Shown piece after piece: positions 7,545-14,381 of a stretch of 25,823 nucleotides of DNA. Each line of letters opens with the position of its first letter. The first letter of the stretch is position 1. The notes under the pieces were generated by a model that was not told where the DNA came from, made no database searches, and worked only from the letters and a program-made list of their open reading frames with translations. The stretch spans positions 1 to 25,823 of the forward strand of contig DASXAM010000219.1 of assembly GCA_036404275.1 (NCBI GenBank), read 5' to 3'. The stretch is from AP-15 sp036404275 (lineage in GTDB: Bacteria; Pseudomonadota; Alphaproteobacteria; ATCC43930; CGMCC-115725). The position numbers and the translations under genes were made by a program.

Positions 7545-8816
7545 TCACACCCGCTCGTAGTCGCTGCGCTCGTTGACCGGGAGGCCGTGGAGGTAGCGGC
7601 GCAGGCAGTCGAGGCCGAGCTCGACGGCGCCGAGGCGGACCCATTCGCGGCCGCCATAGATCCGCGCGCGCCGCGATTCGACGCCCGCCGCCGAGGCGAT
7701 CGCGAGATGGATGCTGCCGCCGAAATCGATGCGGTCGGGGCCGTCATCGACCTCGATCAGCACCGCAAGCGCATGGCTGGCCTTGGTCTCCGCGCAAGCG
7801 GCGCGGGCTACCGCCTCGGCGGCGTCGCGGCCGATTTCGCCTGAAATCAAGGCGCCGTCGAGGCCTAGTGTCGCAGCGATCTCGGCCGGATCGCGGGCAA
7901 CGAGGCCGCGGCGGAAGATCTTTTCGCCGCCCGGCAGATGGGCGAGACGCGCCGCAATCTGGCCCGCAGTATAGGTCTCGACGACGGCGAGCGATCCCTC
8001 CTGCCGGGCGAGCGCGTCCACTATCGTGCCTTCGAGCGTCTGGTCGTCTTCGCCGAGGATGAAGTTGCCGAGCCGCCGGCGCACTTCGGCGACCACCGGC
8101 TCGAGCTTGCGGTCGATATCGTCGCGGTCGGTGCCGCGCACCGTCAGCTTGGTTTCGATCTGCGGATAGTGGCTACGAAAGCCGAGCTTGACCGCGCCCC
8201 CCGGCACCAGCTCCTCGACGCCGGCGAGCAGCGCGTCGACGTGCGATTCGCCGAGCCCGTAAGAATGGAACCGCTTCAGATGGATGACGCCAGGTGTCCC
8301 GGCGCGCGCCAGAAGGCGCGGGATCACCTGCTCTTCGAGCATGCGGAAGAGCTCGCGCGGTACCCCGGGGGTAAAGAAGAACCGCGCCCGGCCGATATCG
8401 AGGGCAAAGCCGCAAGCGGTGCCGATCGGGTTGTCGATCAGCTCGGCGGTCGCCGGCAGCATCGCCTGCTTTTTGTTGTTCGGCGACATGACCCGGTTGC
8501 GGCGGCGGAAAAAATCCTCCATGCGCCGCAGCCAATCCTCGTTCAGCACGAGCTCGGTGCCGGCAGCGCGCGCCGCGATTTCCTGCGACAGATCATCGAT
8601 GGTGGGACCGAGCCCGCCATTGACGATGACCGCGTCGGCGCGGTCGCCGGCCATACGAAAAGCCGCCAGCAGCTCCTCGCGGTCGTCGCCGACAATCGTG
8701 CCCCACGCCACCGACAGCCCGAAATCTTCGAGCTTTTGGCTCATATAGCTGAAATTGGTATTGACGATCTTGCCGGTGAGCACCTCGTCGCCGGTGCAGA
8801 TAATCTCGATGCGCAT
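7545..8816 (-). CDS. CinA family protein with intact MoCF-type domain and degenerate deamidase domain
   Basis: A 423-residue protein starting at an ATG (8816) with GAAGAGG 4 nt upstream. An in-frame start at 8867 would add 17 residues. The N-terminal half is a COG1058/MoCF-biosynthesis-like domain: IEIICTGDEVLTGKIVNTN at 3-21 and GGLGPTIDD at 67-75, the canonical nucleotide-pyrophosphatase motif of CinA. In CinA it cleaves ADP-ribose-type substrates in pyridine nucleotide recycling. The C-terminal half has the length of the NMN deamidase (PncC) domain, but its signature AESCTGG reads VETYTAGQ at 279-286, and the following GGVVAYSNEAK-type block reads GLVARDPAE at 304-312. The active-site serine and the later Tyr/Lys are therefore absent. 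It probably keeps the pyrophosphatase role and has lost deamidase activity, which is inference from motifs. It may follow the hemerythrin gene on the same strand after 177 nt. Confidence 0.85.
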   Translation of the reverse strand: MRIEIICTGDEVLTGKIVNTNFSYMSQKLEDFGLSVAWGTIVGDDREELLAAFRMAGDRADAVIVNGGLGPTIDDLSQEIAARAAGTELVLNEDWLRRMEDFFRRRNRVMSPNNKKQAMLPATAELIDNPIGTACGFALDIGRARFFFTPGVPRELFRMLEEQVIPRLLARAGTPGVIHLKRFHSYGLGESHVDALLAGVEELVPGGAVKLGFRSHYPQIETKLTVRGTDRDDIDRKLEPVVAEVRRRLGNFILGEDDQTLEGTIVDALARQEGSLAVVETYTAGQIAARLAHLPGGEKIFRRGLVARDPAEIAATLGLDGALISGEIGRDAAEAVARAACAETKASHALAVLIEVDDGPDRIDFGGSIHLAIASAAGVESRRARIYGGREWVRLGAVELGLDCLRRYLHGLPVNERSDYERV

Positions 8817-8952
8817 GCGCCTCTTCCGCCCGATAGGCTTCACCGGCACGGGAGCCGCGCCGGTCAAACGAGCAGGAGCATACGATCAACCGCGCCTCAG
8901 CGGCAGCGGTGTTTCTGAGAAGGTGCGCCAAGCGCGAAGAAGAGGCAGAGGT

Positions 8953-8979
8953 CGGTCCCCAGCCGGACGCCGGGGACCG
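8953..8979 (-). terminator. Hairpin after the hemerythrin-repeat gene
   Basis: Arms CGGTCCCC and GGGGACCG (8 bp) enclose an 11-nt loop, beginning about 15 nt past the TAA of the hemerythrin-repeat gene. Downstream on the minus strand the sequence is CT-rich (CTCTTCTTC) rather than a clean U-run. A terminator that insulates the CinA-family gene is plausible. Confidence 0.45.
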
Positions 8980-8993
8980 TCCCTGCGGGGCGA

Positions 8994-10421
8994 TTAGCGC
9001 CGGCGCTGACGAGCGGCCTCGGAGTGGCCCTCGGGATCGCCGTACCAGCCGCCGTGACCGCGGCCGCGCCGATCATCGTCATCGTCATCGTCATATCGCG
9101 AGCGGGTGCGGGTATCGCCGCGCCCCTCCCAGCCCTCGCGGGCGGCTTCCGAATGGCCGCGCGGGTCACCGTACCAGCCGCCATGGCCGCGGCCGCCGCG
9201 GCGGTCGTCGTCATCGTCGTCGTAGCGCGAACGCGAGCGCGTGCCGCCGCGCCGCTCTTCCCAGCCCTCGCGCGCCGCTTCTGCATGACCGCGCGGGTCG
9301 CCAAACCAGCCGCCCTGACCGCGGTCGCGGCTGTAGCGGCGGTCGTCGTCATCGTCGTCGTAGCGCGAACGCGACCGGCTGCCGCGCCGCTCTTCCCAAC
9401 CTTCCCGCGAGGCGCGCGAATGGCCCTCGGGATCGCCGAACCAGCCGCCCTGGCCGCGGTCGCGGCCGTAGCGACGGTCGTCGTCATCGTCGTCGTAACG
9501 CGAGCGCGAGCTGCCGCGCCGTCCTTCCCAGCCTTCGCGCGAGGCCTCCGAATGGCCCTCGGGATCGCCGAACCAGCCACCGCGACCCCGGCCGCCGCGA
9601 CGGTCGTCGTCATCTTCGTAGCGCGAGCGACGGCTGGTGAACCGGCCTTCCTCGTCGCGCGCTCTCATCGAGCGCCGGTCATCGTCATCGTCGTCATACC
9701 GGCTGCGACCCCGACGCCGATAATCATCGTCGTCGTCGCTCACAAATCGGCCGCGCTCGTCGCGCTCCATCGTTGCCGTCGATCCTCGTGCCATAGAGTT
9801 CTCCTTTGATGATGGTCTTCCCCCACCGTTGCTGCCGGCCCGGAACGAACGGGTCTGCGGCCGGTCAAGCGCCCCCGCCTGTGCCTCGTTCATCAATTGC
9901 TCTTTGCGAGCGGCCAGGCGCTGCGCCAGCTCGGCGGTTGCGACGCCGCCCTCCTTTGCCTTGGCGAGAATGCCCTCGCGCGGCTTTTCTTCCTCTCGGA
10001 CGTGATGCTTGATATCTTCCGATAGGACCTTTACCTTAGCGTCATAGTATTCGTCCTCGGGAGAAGCGGTCTGGATCTCGACGATCAGCGCCTTGGCCCC
10101 GTCATGCTCCACCTGAGCCTCGTCGAGCAGCCGCTTTTCCATGTGGCCTTGGCAAGCGGGATAAAAGATCTCTTCTTCAATCATGGTGTGCACCACCAAC
10201 GCGGTGCAGATCTCTTGCGCCAGCTGCTTCTTCTTTTGGTCGTCGCTTGCTTTTTCGAATTCCGCAAACAGTTGCTCGACGTGCCGGTGATCGGCTTTGA
10301 GCATCGCGATCGGGTCGGTATTCGAATTCTGCTGCTTGTCGCCCGACGAATTGGCGTCCGATGCGCCAGCGCCGGCCTGACGATCAGCCGCACCCGCGTT
10401 GTCAGAGTGAGATTGTGCCAT
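8994..10421 (-). CDS. Hemerythrin-domain protein fused to GGW(F/Y)GDP stress-type repeats
   Basis: A 475-residue reading frame with two unlike halves. Residues 36-155 form a hemerythrin HHE-type four-helix domain: DHRHVEQLF (H45), VVHTMIEEEIFYP (H78, E82), VEHDGAK (H106) and IKHHVREEE (H139/H140, E143). These residues can hold a di-iron centre for O2 or NO sensing or iron handling. Residues 210-475 begin MARGSTATMERDERGRF, then alternate SRYDDDDDDRR with GGW(F/Y)GDP(E/R)GH units that recall the KGG stress-induced repeat. The ATG at 10421 has GGAGA about 7 nt upstream. Codon 210 is an ATG preceded by AAGGAG, so the repeat half may also be made alone. The halves are probably two genes merged by loss of a stop, which could be genuine or an assembly or sequencing error. 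An EcfG-type promoter lies upstream. Confidence 0.82.
   Translation of the reverse strand: MAQSHSDNAGAADRQAGAGASDANSSGDKQQNSNTDPIAMLKADHRHVEQLFAEFEKASDDQKKKQLAQEICTALVVHTMIEEEIFYPACQGHMEKRLLDEAQVEHDGAKALIVEIQTASPEDEYYDAKVKVLSEDIKHHVREEEKPREGILAKAKEGGVATAELAQRLAARKEQLMNEAQAGALDRPQTRSFRAGSNGGGRPSSKENSMARGSTATMERDERGRFVSDDDDDYRRRGRSRYDDDDDDRRSMRARDEEGRFTSRRSRYEDDDDRRGGRGRGGWFGDPEGHSEASREGWEGRRGSSRSRYDDDDDDRRYGRDRGQGGWFGDPEGHSRASREGWEERRGSRSRSRYDDDDDDRRYSRDRGQGGWFGDPRGHAEAAREGWEERRGGTRSRSRYDDDDDDRRGGRGHGGWYGDPRGHSEAAREGWEGRGDTRTRSRYDDDDDDDRRGRGHGGWYGDPEGHSEAARQRRR
8997..9581 (-). repeat. Tandem coding repeat, five units of about 129-135 bp
   Basis: Protein units begin with GGW(F/Y)GDP at residues 281, 325, 370, 414 and 457 of the hemerythrin-fusion frame, so the periods are 44, 45, 44 and 43 codons. 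The fifth unit is cut after SEAAR and ends QRRR-stop. Between units lies a run of six or seven Asp codons, seen on the plus strand as CATCGT-like triplets. Unit lengths vary by single codons, which fits recombination or slippage in a coding repeat. The repeat keeps long spurious frames open on the opposite strand. Confidence 0.9.
9792..9806 (-). promoter_or_regulatory. Internal ribosome binding site and ATG at the fusion junction
   Basis: Read on the minus strand, AAGGAG (9806-9801) is followed by a 6-nt spacer and an ATG (9794-9792) that is in frame with the hemerythrin reading frame at codon 210. This is among the strongest Shine-Dalgarno/start pairs in the window. It implies a separate 266-residue repeat protein, either alone or besides the full-length fusion. 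Confidence 0.7.
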
Positions 10422-10826
10422 ACCGCGTCTCCATCCACTGCTGCCGGTTCATGCTGTGACGTGGCTTGCGTCCTTGCCTGCAATCAGTAACGACACAACT
10501 CGTCGCCGCACCGAACCGATGTTCGTTGCCATCCGGCGACAACGCCAAAAAGTGCTGCGGCTCGGCAACCGACGGTGCCTTGAGTCACTCAGCAAATCTC
10601 TTCGCCGAACGCTCCCTGCGCAGGCCGGTTCCCGTATCAGACGCTAAATTGCTGATGGATATTTCTAACCAAATCTTAGGTAGCGTGTCCTGACGAAGGG
10701 TCAAACCTGTCGTCGAAAAGAAAAAGTGGCGGCAGTTTGCCGGTGCAGCGGCGTTGCGGCGGGAACTCGGCGACGGCCCGAGGGTTTGCGAAGCAAAATG
10801 TCGACCCGCCTGATCGGAGGCCGCCC
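10422..10826. other. Intergenic region with divergent regulatory potential, no gene supported
   Basis: About 400 nt between the hemerythrin-fusion start and the small exported-protein start. Short frames here have no ribosome binding site or recognisable product. It holds the EcfG-type promoter at 10608-10632, implying a leader of roughly 180 nt for the hemerythrin gene. An AT-richer patch at about 10645-10680 could hold a plus-strand promoter, but I see no good -35/-10 pair. Confidence 0.6.
10608..10632 (-). promoter_or_regulatory. EcfG-type general stress response promoter
   Basis: On the minus strand GGAAC (10632-10628) is followed by exactly 16 nt and CGTT (10611-10608). This matches the alphaproteobacterial EcfG sigma-factor consensus GGAAC-N16/17-CGTT at every consensus base. 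It points at the hemerythrin/repeat gene whose ATG is at 10421. Stress control fits the hemerythrin and KGG-like repeat content. Confidence 0.7.
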
Positions 10827-11150
10827 GTGCAGATGCTTCTCGGAGCTTTGGTTGCAGCGATCGTTGCGGGCGGCTTGGCGGGTCCCTCTCAAGCCTCTCC
10901 TGCGCCGGGGCTGTCGAGCGCGGGACCGGAGTTCGGCATCACCGCCGATCCGCCTGCGCGCGGCTCTAAAATACCGGGCGCCAAGCGAGATCGTGCCGGC
11001 TCGCCATCGGGTACGATTTCGCCGAAAATCGATAACCGGGCCGTCTCACACCGACCCGGGATTTCCGGCCTCCCTGCCCGGCCGGACTGGATGGACGAGA
11101 TTTATCCGGTGTGGGCCGGACGCAGTGTAGCGACCCTCGTCGCGGTTTAA
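10827..11150 (+). CDS. Small predicted exported protein, function unknown
   Basis: A 107-residue frame starting at GTG 10827 with CGGAGG 6 nt upstream. An ATG two codons later (10833) is the alternative. Residues 3-22 are a hydrophobic stretch (LLGALVAAIVAGGLAG) ending in SQA-SP, a plausible signal-peptidase I site near residue 23, though the N-terminus lacks the usual basic residues. The mature part is short, Pro/Gly/Ser-rich and ends PDWMDEIYPVWAGRSVATLVAV. I do not recognise a family. Support is the ribosome binding site plus signal-like N-terminus. The lack of known domains and the overlap with other open frames keep confidence modest. Confidence 0.45.
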   Translation: MQMLLGALVAAIVAGGLAGPSQASPAPGLSSAGPEFGITADPPARGSKIPGAKRDRAGSPSGTISPKIDNRAVSHRPGISGLPARPDWMDEIYPVWAGRSVATLVAV

Positions 11151-11299
11151 CCGGGCCGGATATTGGCGACCGCCGAATACATGTTTCCGAATACTTCCCA
11201 TTGCTTTAGGATGCAAAATTCTCCGGAAAGCATGGCCGTGCCGCCGGTGCCCGAATAAAGTACCTCAATGCCGCGAGGTGCATGCAGAGGGGTCCGGTA

Positions 11300-12052
11300 G
11301 TGAGGCTGCGAGGAAGAGTGGCGCTCGTGACCGGGGCGCAGCAGGGGATCGGGCGCGCCACGGCATTGGCCTTTGCCGAGGAAGGGGCCGATGTCGGGAT
11401 CAACTGGCTCGACGACCGCGACGCCGCCGAGCGCGTGGCAGATGGGGTTCGCGGCCGGGGCCGCCGCGCGCTCCTGCAGCAGGCCGACATGTCCCGGCTC
11501 GACGAGGTGGCGGCGATGGCCGCGGCGGTCGAGCGCGAGCTCGGGGCGATCGACATTCTGGTCAACAACGCCGCGGTCTTTCCCCGCATCCCGTTTCTCG
11601 ACATGACCGAGGCGGATTGGGATTTCGTGCTCGACGTGAACCTCAAAGGAATCTGCTTTTGCGCCCAGGCTGTGGCGAAAGCGATGGTTGCGGCCGGCCG
11701 CGCCGGGACGATTATCAACCTGACCTCGGGGGCCGCCTTCCGCAGCTCGCCGCGCGGCGCGCATTACGTCGCGAGCAAAGGCGGCGTCCTGTCGCTGACC
11801 CGCGCCCTCGCAATGGAGCTCGCGCCCTACCGCATCCGCGTCAACGCGATAGCGCCCGGGCTCACCGACACGGCGCAGCCGCGTTACGGTTCGAGCGAGG
11901 CCGAGCTTGCCGAGGCGGCGCAGAGGGTGCCGTTCGGCCGCATGGCCCGGCCCGAGGAAATCGCCCGCGCCGCGGTGTTTCTCGCCTCCGACGACGCCGG
12001 CTTCATCACCGGCCAAACCCTCCACGTCAACGGCGGCTCTTATTTCTGGTGA
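11300..12052 (+). CDS. Short-chain dehydrogenase/reductase (classical SDR)
   Basis: A 250-residue classical SDR from GTG 11300, chosen because AGAGGGG lies 7 nt upstream and it gives the family-typical MRLRGRVALVTGA start. An ATG at 11282 would add six residues. With this start the cofactor motif TGxxxGIG is residues 11-18, NNAA is 89-92, and the catalytic tetrad is Asn114, Ser143, Tyr156 and Lys160. The later block RIRVNAIAPGLTDT and the ending GQTLHVNGGSYFW are typical of FabG-like and sugar- or alcohol-dehydrogenase SDRs. The residues after strand 2 (NWLDDRD) do not decide clearly between NAD and NADP. It should be a soluble cytoplasmic oxidoreductase with substrate unknown. No operon partner is evident, since the next genes run the other way. 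Confidence 0.92.
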   Translation: MRLRGRVALVTGAQQGIGRATALAFAEEGADVGINWLDDRDAAERVADGVRGRGRRALLQQADMSRLDEVAAMAAAVERELGAIDILVNNAAVFPRIPFLDMTEADWDFVLDVNLKGICFCAQAVAKAMVAAGRAGTIINLTSGAAFRSSPRGAHYVASKGGVLSLTRALAMELAPYRIRVNAIAPGLTDTAQPRYGSSEAELAEAAQRVPFGRMARPEEIARAAVFLASDDAGFITGQTLHVNGGSYFW

Positions 12053-12558
12053 GATCCGTCAACCGCCAGATCGACGGAAGGCGCTGCGCCGCGGGTCGAG
12101 CACAGGGCTGATGGCGGCACAATGTACGGCGTGCGAGGGATGACGGGCTGCAACAGCCGGCTATACTGCTCCTCAGCCTGGGTCTCGGACTAAATTGCAC
12201 CTGAATCGAGGTCGGCGACCCCGACAGTGATCTCATCGATCTGCCACTCGTTGAGCTCGACATAGGCGGCAATCGTCTTCGCCGCGAGGAAGGACTTCGA
12301 GCGCCGGGTGCTGCGCGTCAATGCATCGAGCCGGGTTCTCAGCGTCGGGGCTATCCTCGTGGTTATGACGGTCGTGTCGGCTGCGCTCGTTGCACTACCA
12401 TACTCCAGCCCATGGCGCGACGCCGCCATGCCAGCGCGTTCTGGGGTACGACTTCTACTGGCACCCGGTTGCTTTGATGATCCATTAGCCCAACACCTTG
12501 CCGAGTTCGCGTTCGACATCCGGGGATTTCAAGCAGTCCATTAAGAACTCCGTCTTTG
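12053..12558. other. Region between SDR and GMC genes holding only gene remnants
   Basis: About 500 nt with no complete gene I can support. It contains the decayed ribbon-helix-helix antitoxin at 12190-12429. Just after the GMC stop there are short minus-strand frames, one reading MDCLKSPDVERELGKVLG-stop (12538-12485) whose TAATG overlaps a 40-residue frame. These look like fragments of older genes. Confidence 0.5.
12190..12429 (-). pseudogene. Truncated ribbon-helix-helix (CopG/ParD-type) antitoxin, probably a remnant
   Basis: The stretch VITTRIAPTLRTRLDAL, then TRRSKSFLAAKTIAAYVE and LNEWQIDEITVGVAD, follows the RHH antitoxin pattern: a beta strand, helix A with RLDAL, a SKSFL turn, and helix B ending YVELNEWQI. 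Intact relatives start a few residues before the strand and continue past the ADxDxG stretch. Here the frame stops at DLDSGAI, and the only in-frame ATG (12429) adds an odd 20-residue leader without a clear ribosome binding site. No ParE/RelE toxin follows. It is most likely an orphaned, decaying antitoxin. Expression as a short DNA-binding protein cannot be excluded. Confidence 0.6.
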
Positions 12559-14181
12559 CTACGCCGCCAGTCTTTGCCGCGCCGCACCTTTGATCATTGC
12601 CGCGCCTTTTTCGGCGATCATGATGGTGGGGGCGTTGGTGTTGGTGGAGGTGACGGCGGGCATCACCGCGGCGTCGATGACGCGCAACGCTTCGAGGCCG
12701 TGGACGTGGAGTTCGCTGTCGACGACGGCCATTGCGTGGCTGCCCATCAGGCAGGTGCAGCTCGCGTGGTAGCAGGTGCCGCCGTTGCGGCGGGCGTAGT
12801 CGAGGAGCTCGTCGTCGGTCTGCACCTGCATGCCGGGGAGGCTCTCCTCGCGGACAAAGCGCTGCAATGCCGGGGCGGCGAAGATGCGGCGGGCGAGGCG
12901 CAGACCGCCGACAATCGCGCGGCGGTCGGTTTCCTCGGAGAGATAGCGCGGGTTGATCGCCGGCATGTCGCCGGGGCGGTTGGACTTGGCCTCGACATAG
13001 CCGCGTGACAACGGCCGCATCTGCCAGGCGCCGGCGCTGAGACCGGGCGTCTCCTCCAATTCGCCGATCTGGCCACCCTTGAAGCTGCCGGGGGCAAAGG
13101 TGCATTGGACGTCGGGGGTCGCCGATTCCTCGAGCACCTTGACCGAGGCGGCGACGAGCGACGGGCTGTAGGTCAGCATGCCCTTGCCGGTGAAGAGCCA
13201 GCGCACGACCTCGCCGGCCAAGGGCAGGCCGCGCGAGCGCTCGTTGGCGGTCCGGGCGCCGATGATCGGATAGGAGACGCGCGCCTGGTAATGGTCCTGC
13301 ATGTTCTTGCCGACACCGCGCAATTCATGCACGACCGGGACGCCGATCCGGCCCAGATGCTCGGGATCGCCGACCCCCGACAATTGCAGGATATGCGGCG
13401 AGCCGATGGCACCCGCCGACAGGATCACTTCGCGCGCCGCATCGGCGCGTTCGACCGGGCCGCCGGGGCCGCCGCGCGAGAACTCGATGCCAACGGCGCG
13501 CTTGCCGTCGAACAGGATGCGGTGCACCAGCGCCTTGGTCACGAGCTCTAGGTTCGGGCGCTTCAAGGCCGGGCGCAGATAGGTGCGCGCGGTCGAGGCG
13601 CGGCGCCGGCCGCCGCGGGTCTGCTGGCACCAGCCGATCGAATCGCCGGCCCCGGGCGGCAGATTGTTGACGTCATCGCGGTATTCGAGACCGATTTCCT
13701 TGCCGGCTTCGACGACGGTGGCGCAGATCGGCGACCGGTCGCTCCGCGAGGTGAAAAGCGGTCCTTCCTTGCCGCGCACCTCGCTCGGCTCGCCCTCCCA
13801 GCGCTCGGCCTTCTTGAAATAGGGCAGGCAATCCTCCCACGACCAGCCGCGGTTGCCGAGCTGCGCCCAATGGTCGTAATCCTCGGGCTGGCCGCGGATG
13901 TAGACGAGGCCGTTGATCGAGGACGAGCCGCCGACCACCCGGCCGCGGGTATAGACGATGGCGCGGCCGTTGGTGCCGGGGTCCGGCTCGGACCGGAACT
14001 TCCAGGTCAGGGTGTCGTGGTCGAGCATCTTGAAAAAGCCGGCCGGGACATGGATCAGCGGGTTCCAATCGCGCCCGCCGGCCTCGATCAGCAAAACTCT
14101 GACGCCGGGGTCCTCGGTCAGCCGGTTGGCCAGCACGCAGCCGGCCGAGCCGGCGCCGACAATGACATAATCCGCCTGCAT
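12559..14181 (-). CDS. GMC family FAD-dependent oxidoreductase (choline dehydrogenase-like)
   Basis: A 540-residue flavoprotein starting at ATG 14181 with GGGAGGGAG about 8 nt upstream; the longer in-frame start at 14319 is not supported. VGAGSAG (8-14) is the FAD Rossmann motif and LLIEAGG (30-36) ends the dinucleotide fold. RGRVVGGSSSINGLVYIRG (79-97) is GMC signature 1, and GAIGSPHILQLSGVG (257-271) is signature 2. The C-terminal catalytic pair is His472 (CYHASCTCLMG) and the Asn of STNTNAPTIMIAEKG (514 or 516). Members oxidise primary alcohols such as choline, polyethylene glycol or other alcohols, passing electrons to O2 or a quinone. The substrate is not decided by sequence. No signal peptide is seen. 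It is divergent from the Liv binding-protein gene across 200 nt, so it may act on what that transporter imports. Confidence 0.92.
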   Translation of the reverse strand: MQADYVIVGAGSAGCVLANRLTEDPGVRVLLIEAGGRDWNPLIHVPAGFFKMLDHDTLTWKFRSEPDPGTNGRAIVYTRGRVVGGSSSINGLVYIRGQPEDYDHWAQLGNRGWSWEDCLPYFKKAERWEGEPSEVRGKEGPLFTSRSDRSPICATVVEAGKEIGLEYRDDVNNLPPGAGDSIGWCQQTRGGRRRASTARTYLRPALKRPNLELVTKALVHRILFDGKRAVGIEFSRGGPGGPVERADAAREVILSAGAIGSPHILQLSGVGDPEHLGRIGVPVVHELRGVGKNMQDHYQARVSYPIIGARTANERSRGLPLAGEVVRWLFTGKGMLTYSPSLVAASVKVLEESATPDVQCTFAPGSFKGGQIGELEETPGLSAGAWQMRPLSRGYVEAKSNRPGDMPAINPRYLSEETDRRAIVGGLRLARRIFAAPALQRFVREESLPGMQVQTDDELLDYARRNGGTCYHASCTCLMGSHAMAVVDSELHVHGLEALRVIDAAVMPAVTSTNTNAPTIMIAEKGAAMIKGAARQRLAA

Positions 14182-14381
14182 TTCCGGCGCTCCCTCCCGC
14201 AGCCGATGGTTGTCAGTCAGTTTAGCGCATCCCGGCAGCATCGAAAGATGGCGCGAGGGGACCGTCGCGCCGCGGCCCGCCGGCGGCGACTGCGAAATTG
14301 ACAGGCTCGCTCGACGCATAGCACTTTCTGTTCGGGGTGGATGCCCAGAGAGAACAGATAATTCGGGAGGACGGTCACGTG
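14182..14381. promoter_or_regulatory. Divergent promoter region between GMC oxidoreductase and Liv binding protein
   Basis: This 200-nt gap must carry starts for both directions. On the plus strand a perfect TTGACA (14298-14303) has only a poor -10 candidate at normal spacing. On the minus strand TAAACT (14225-14220) resembles a -10 without a good -35. GGGAGG at 14365-14370 is the binding-protein ribosome binding site. No clear operator palindrome was found. Confidence 0.35.

Noticed and set aside
8997..9800. Possible CRISPR-like array
   Set aside because: Units are 129-135 bp, in coding frame, with no short repeat/unique spacer pattern.
9024..9809. Plus-strand Ala/Val-rich frame resembling membrane helices
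   Set aside because: It is the complement of the Asp/Arg/Gly repeat codons; the repeated hydrophobicity is an artefact of the coding repeat on the other strand.
10456..10693. Short plus-strand frames of 63-75 codons
   Set aside because: No ribosome binding site or recognisable product, and they cover the EcfG-type promoter region.
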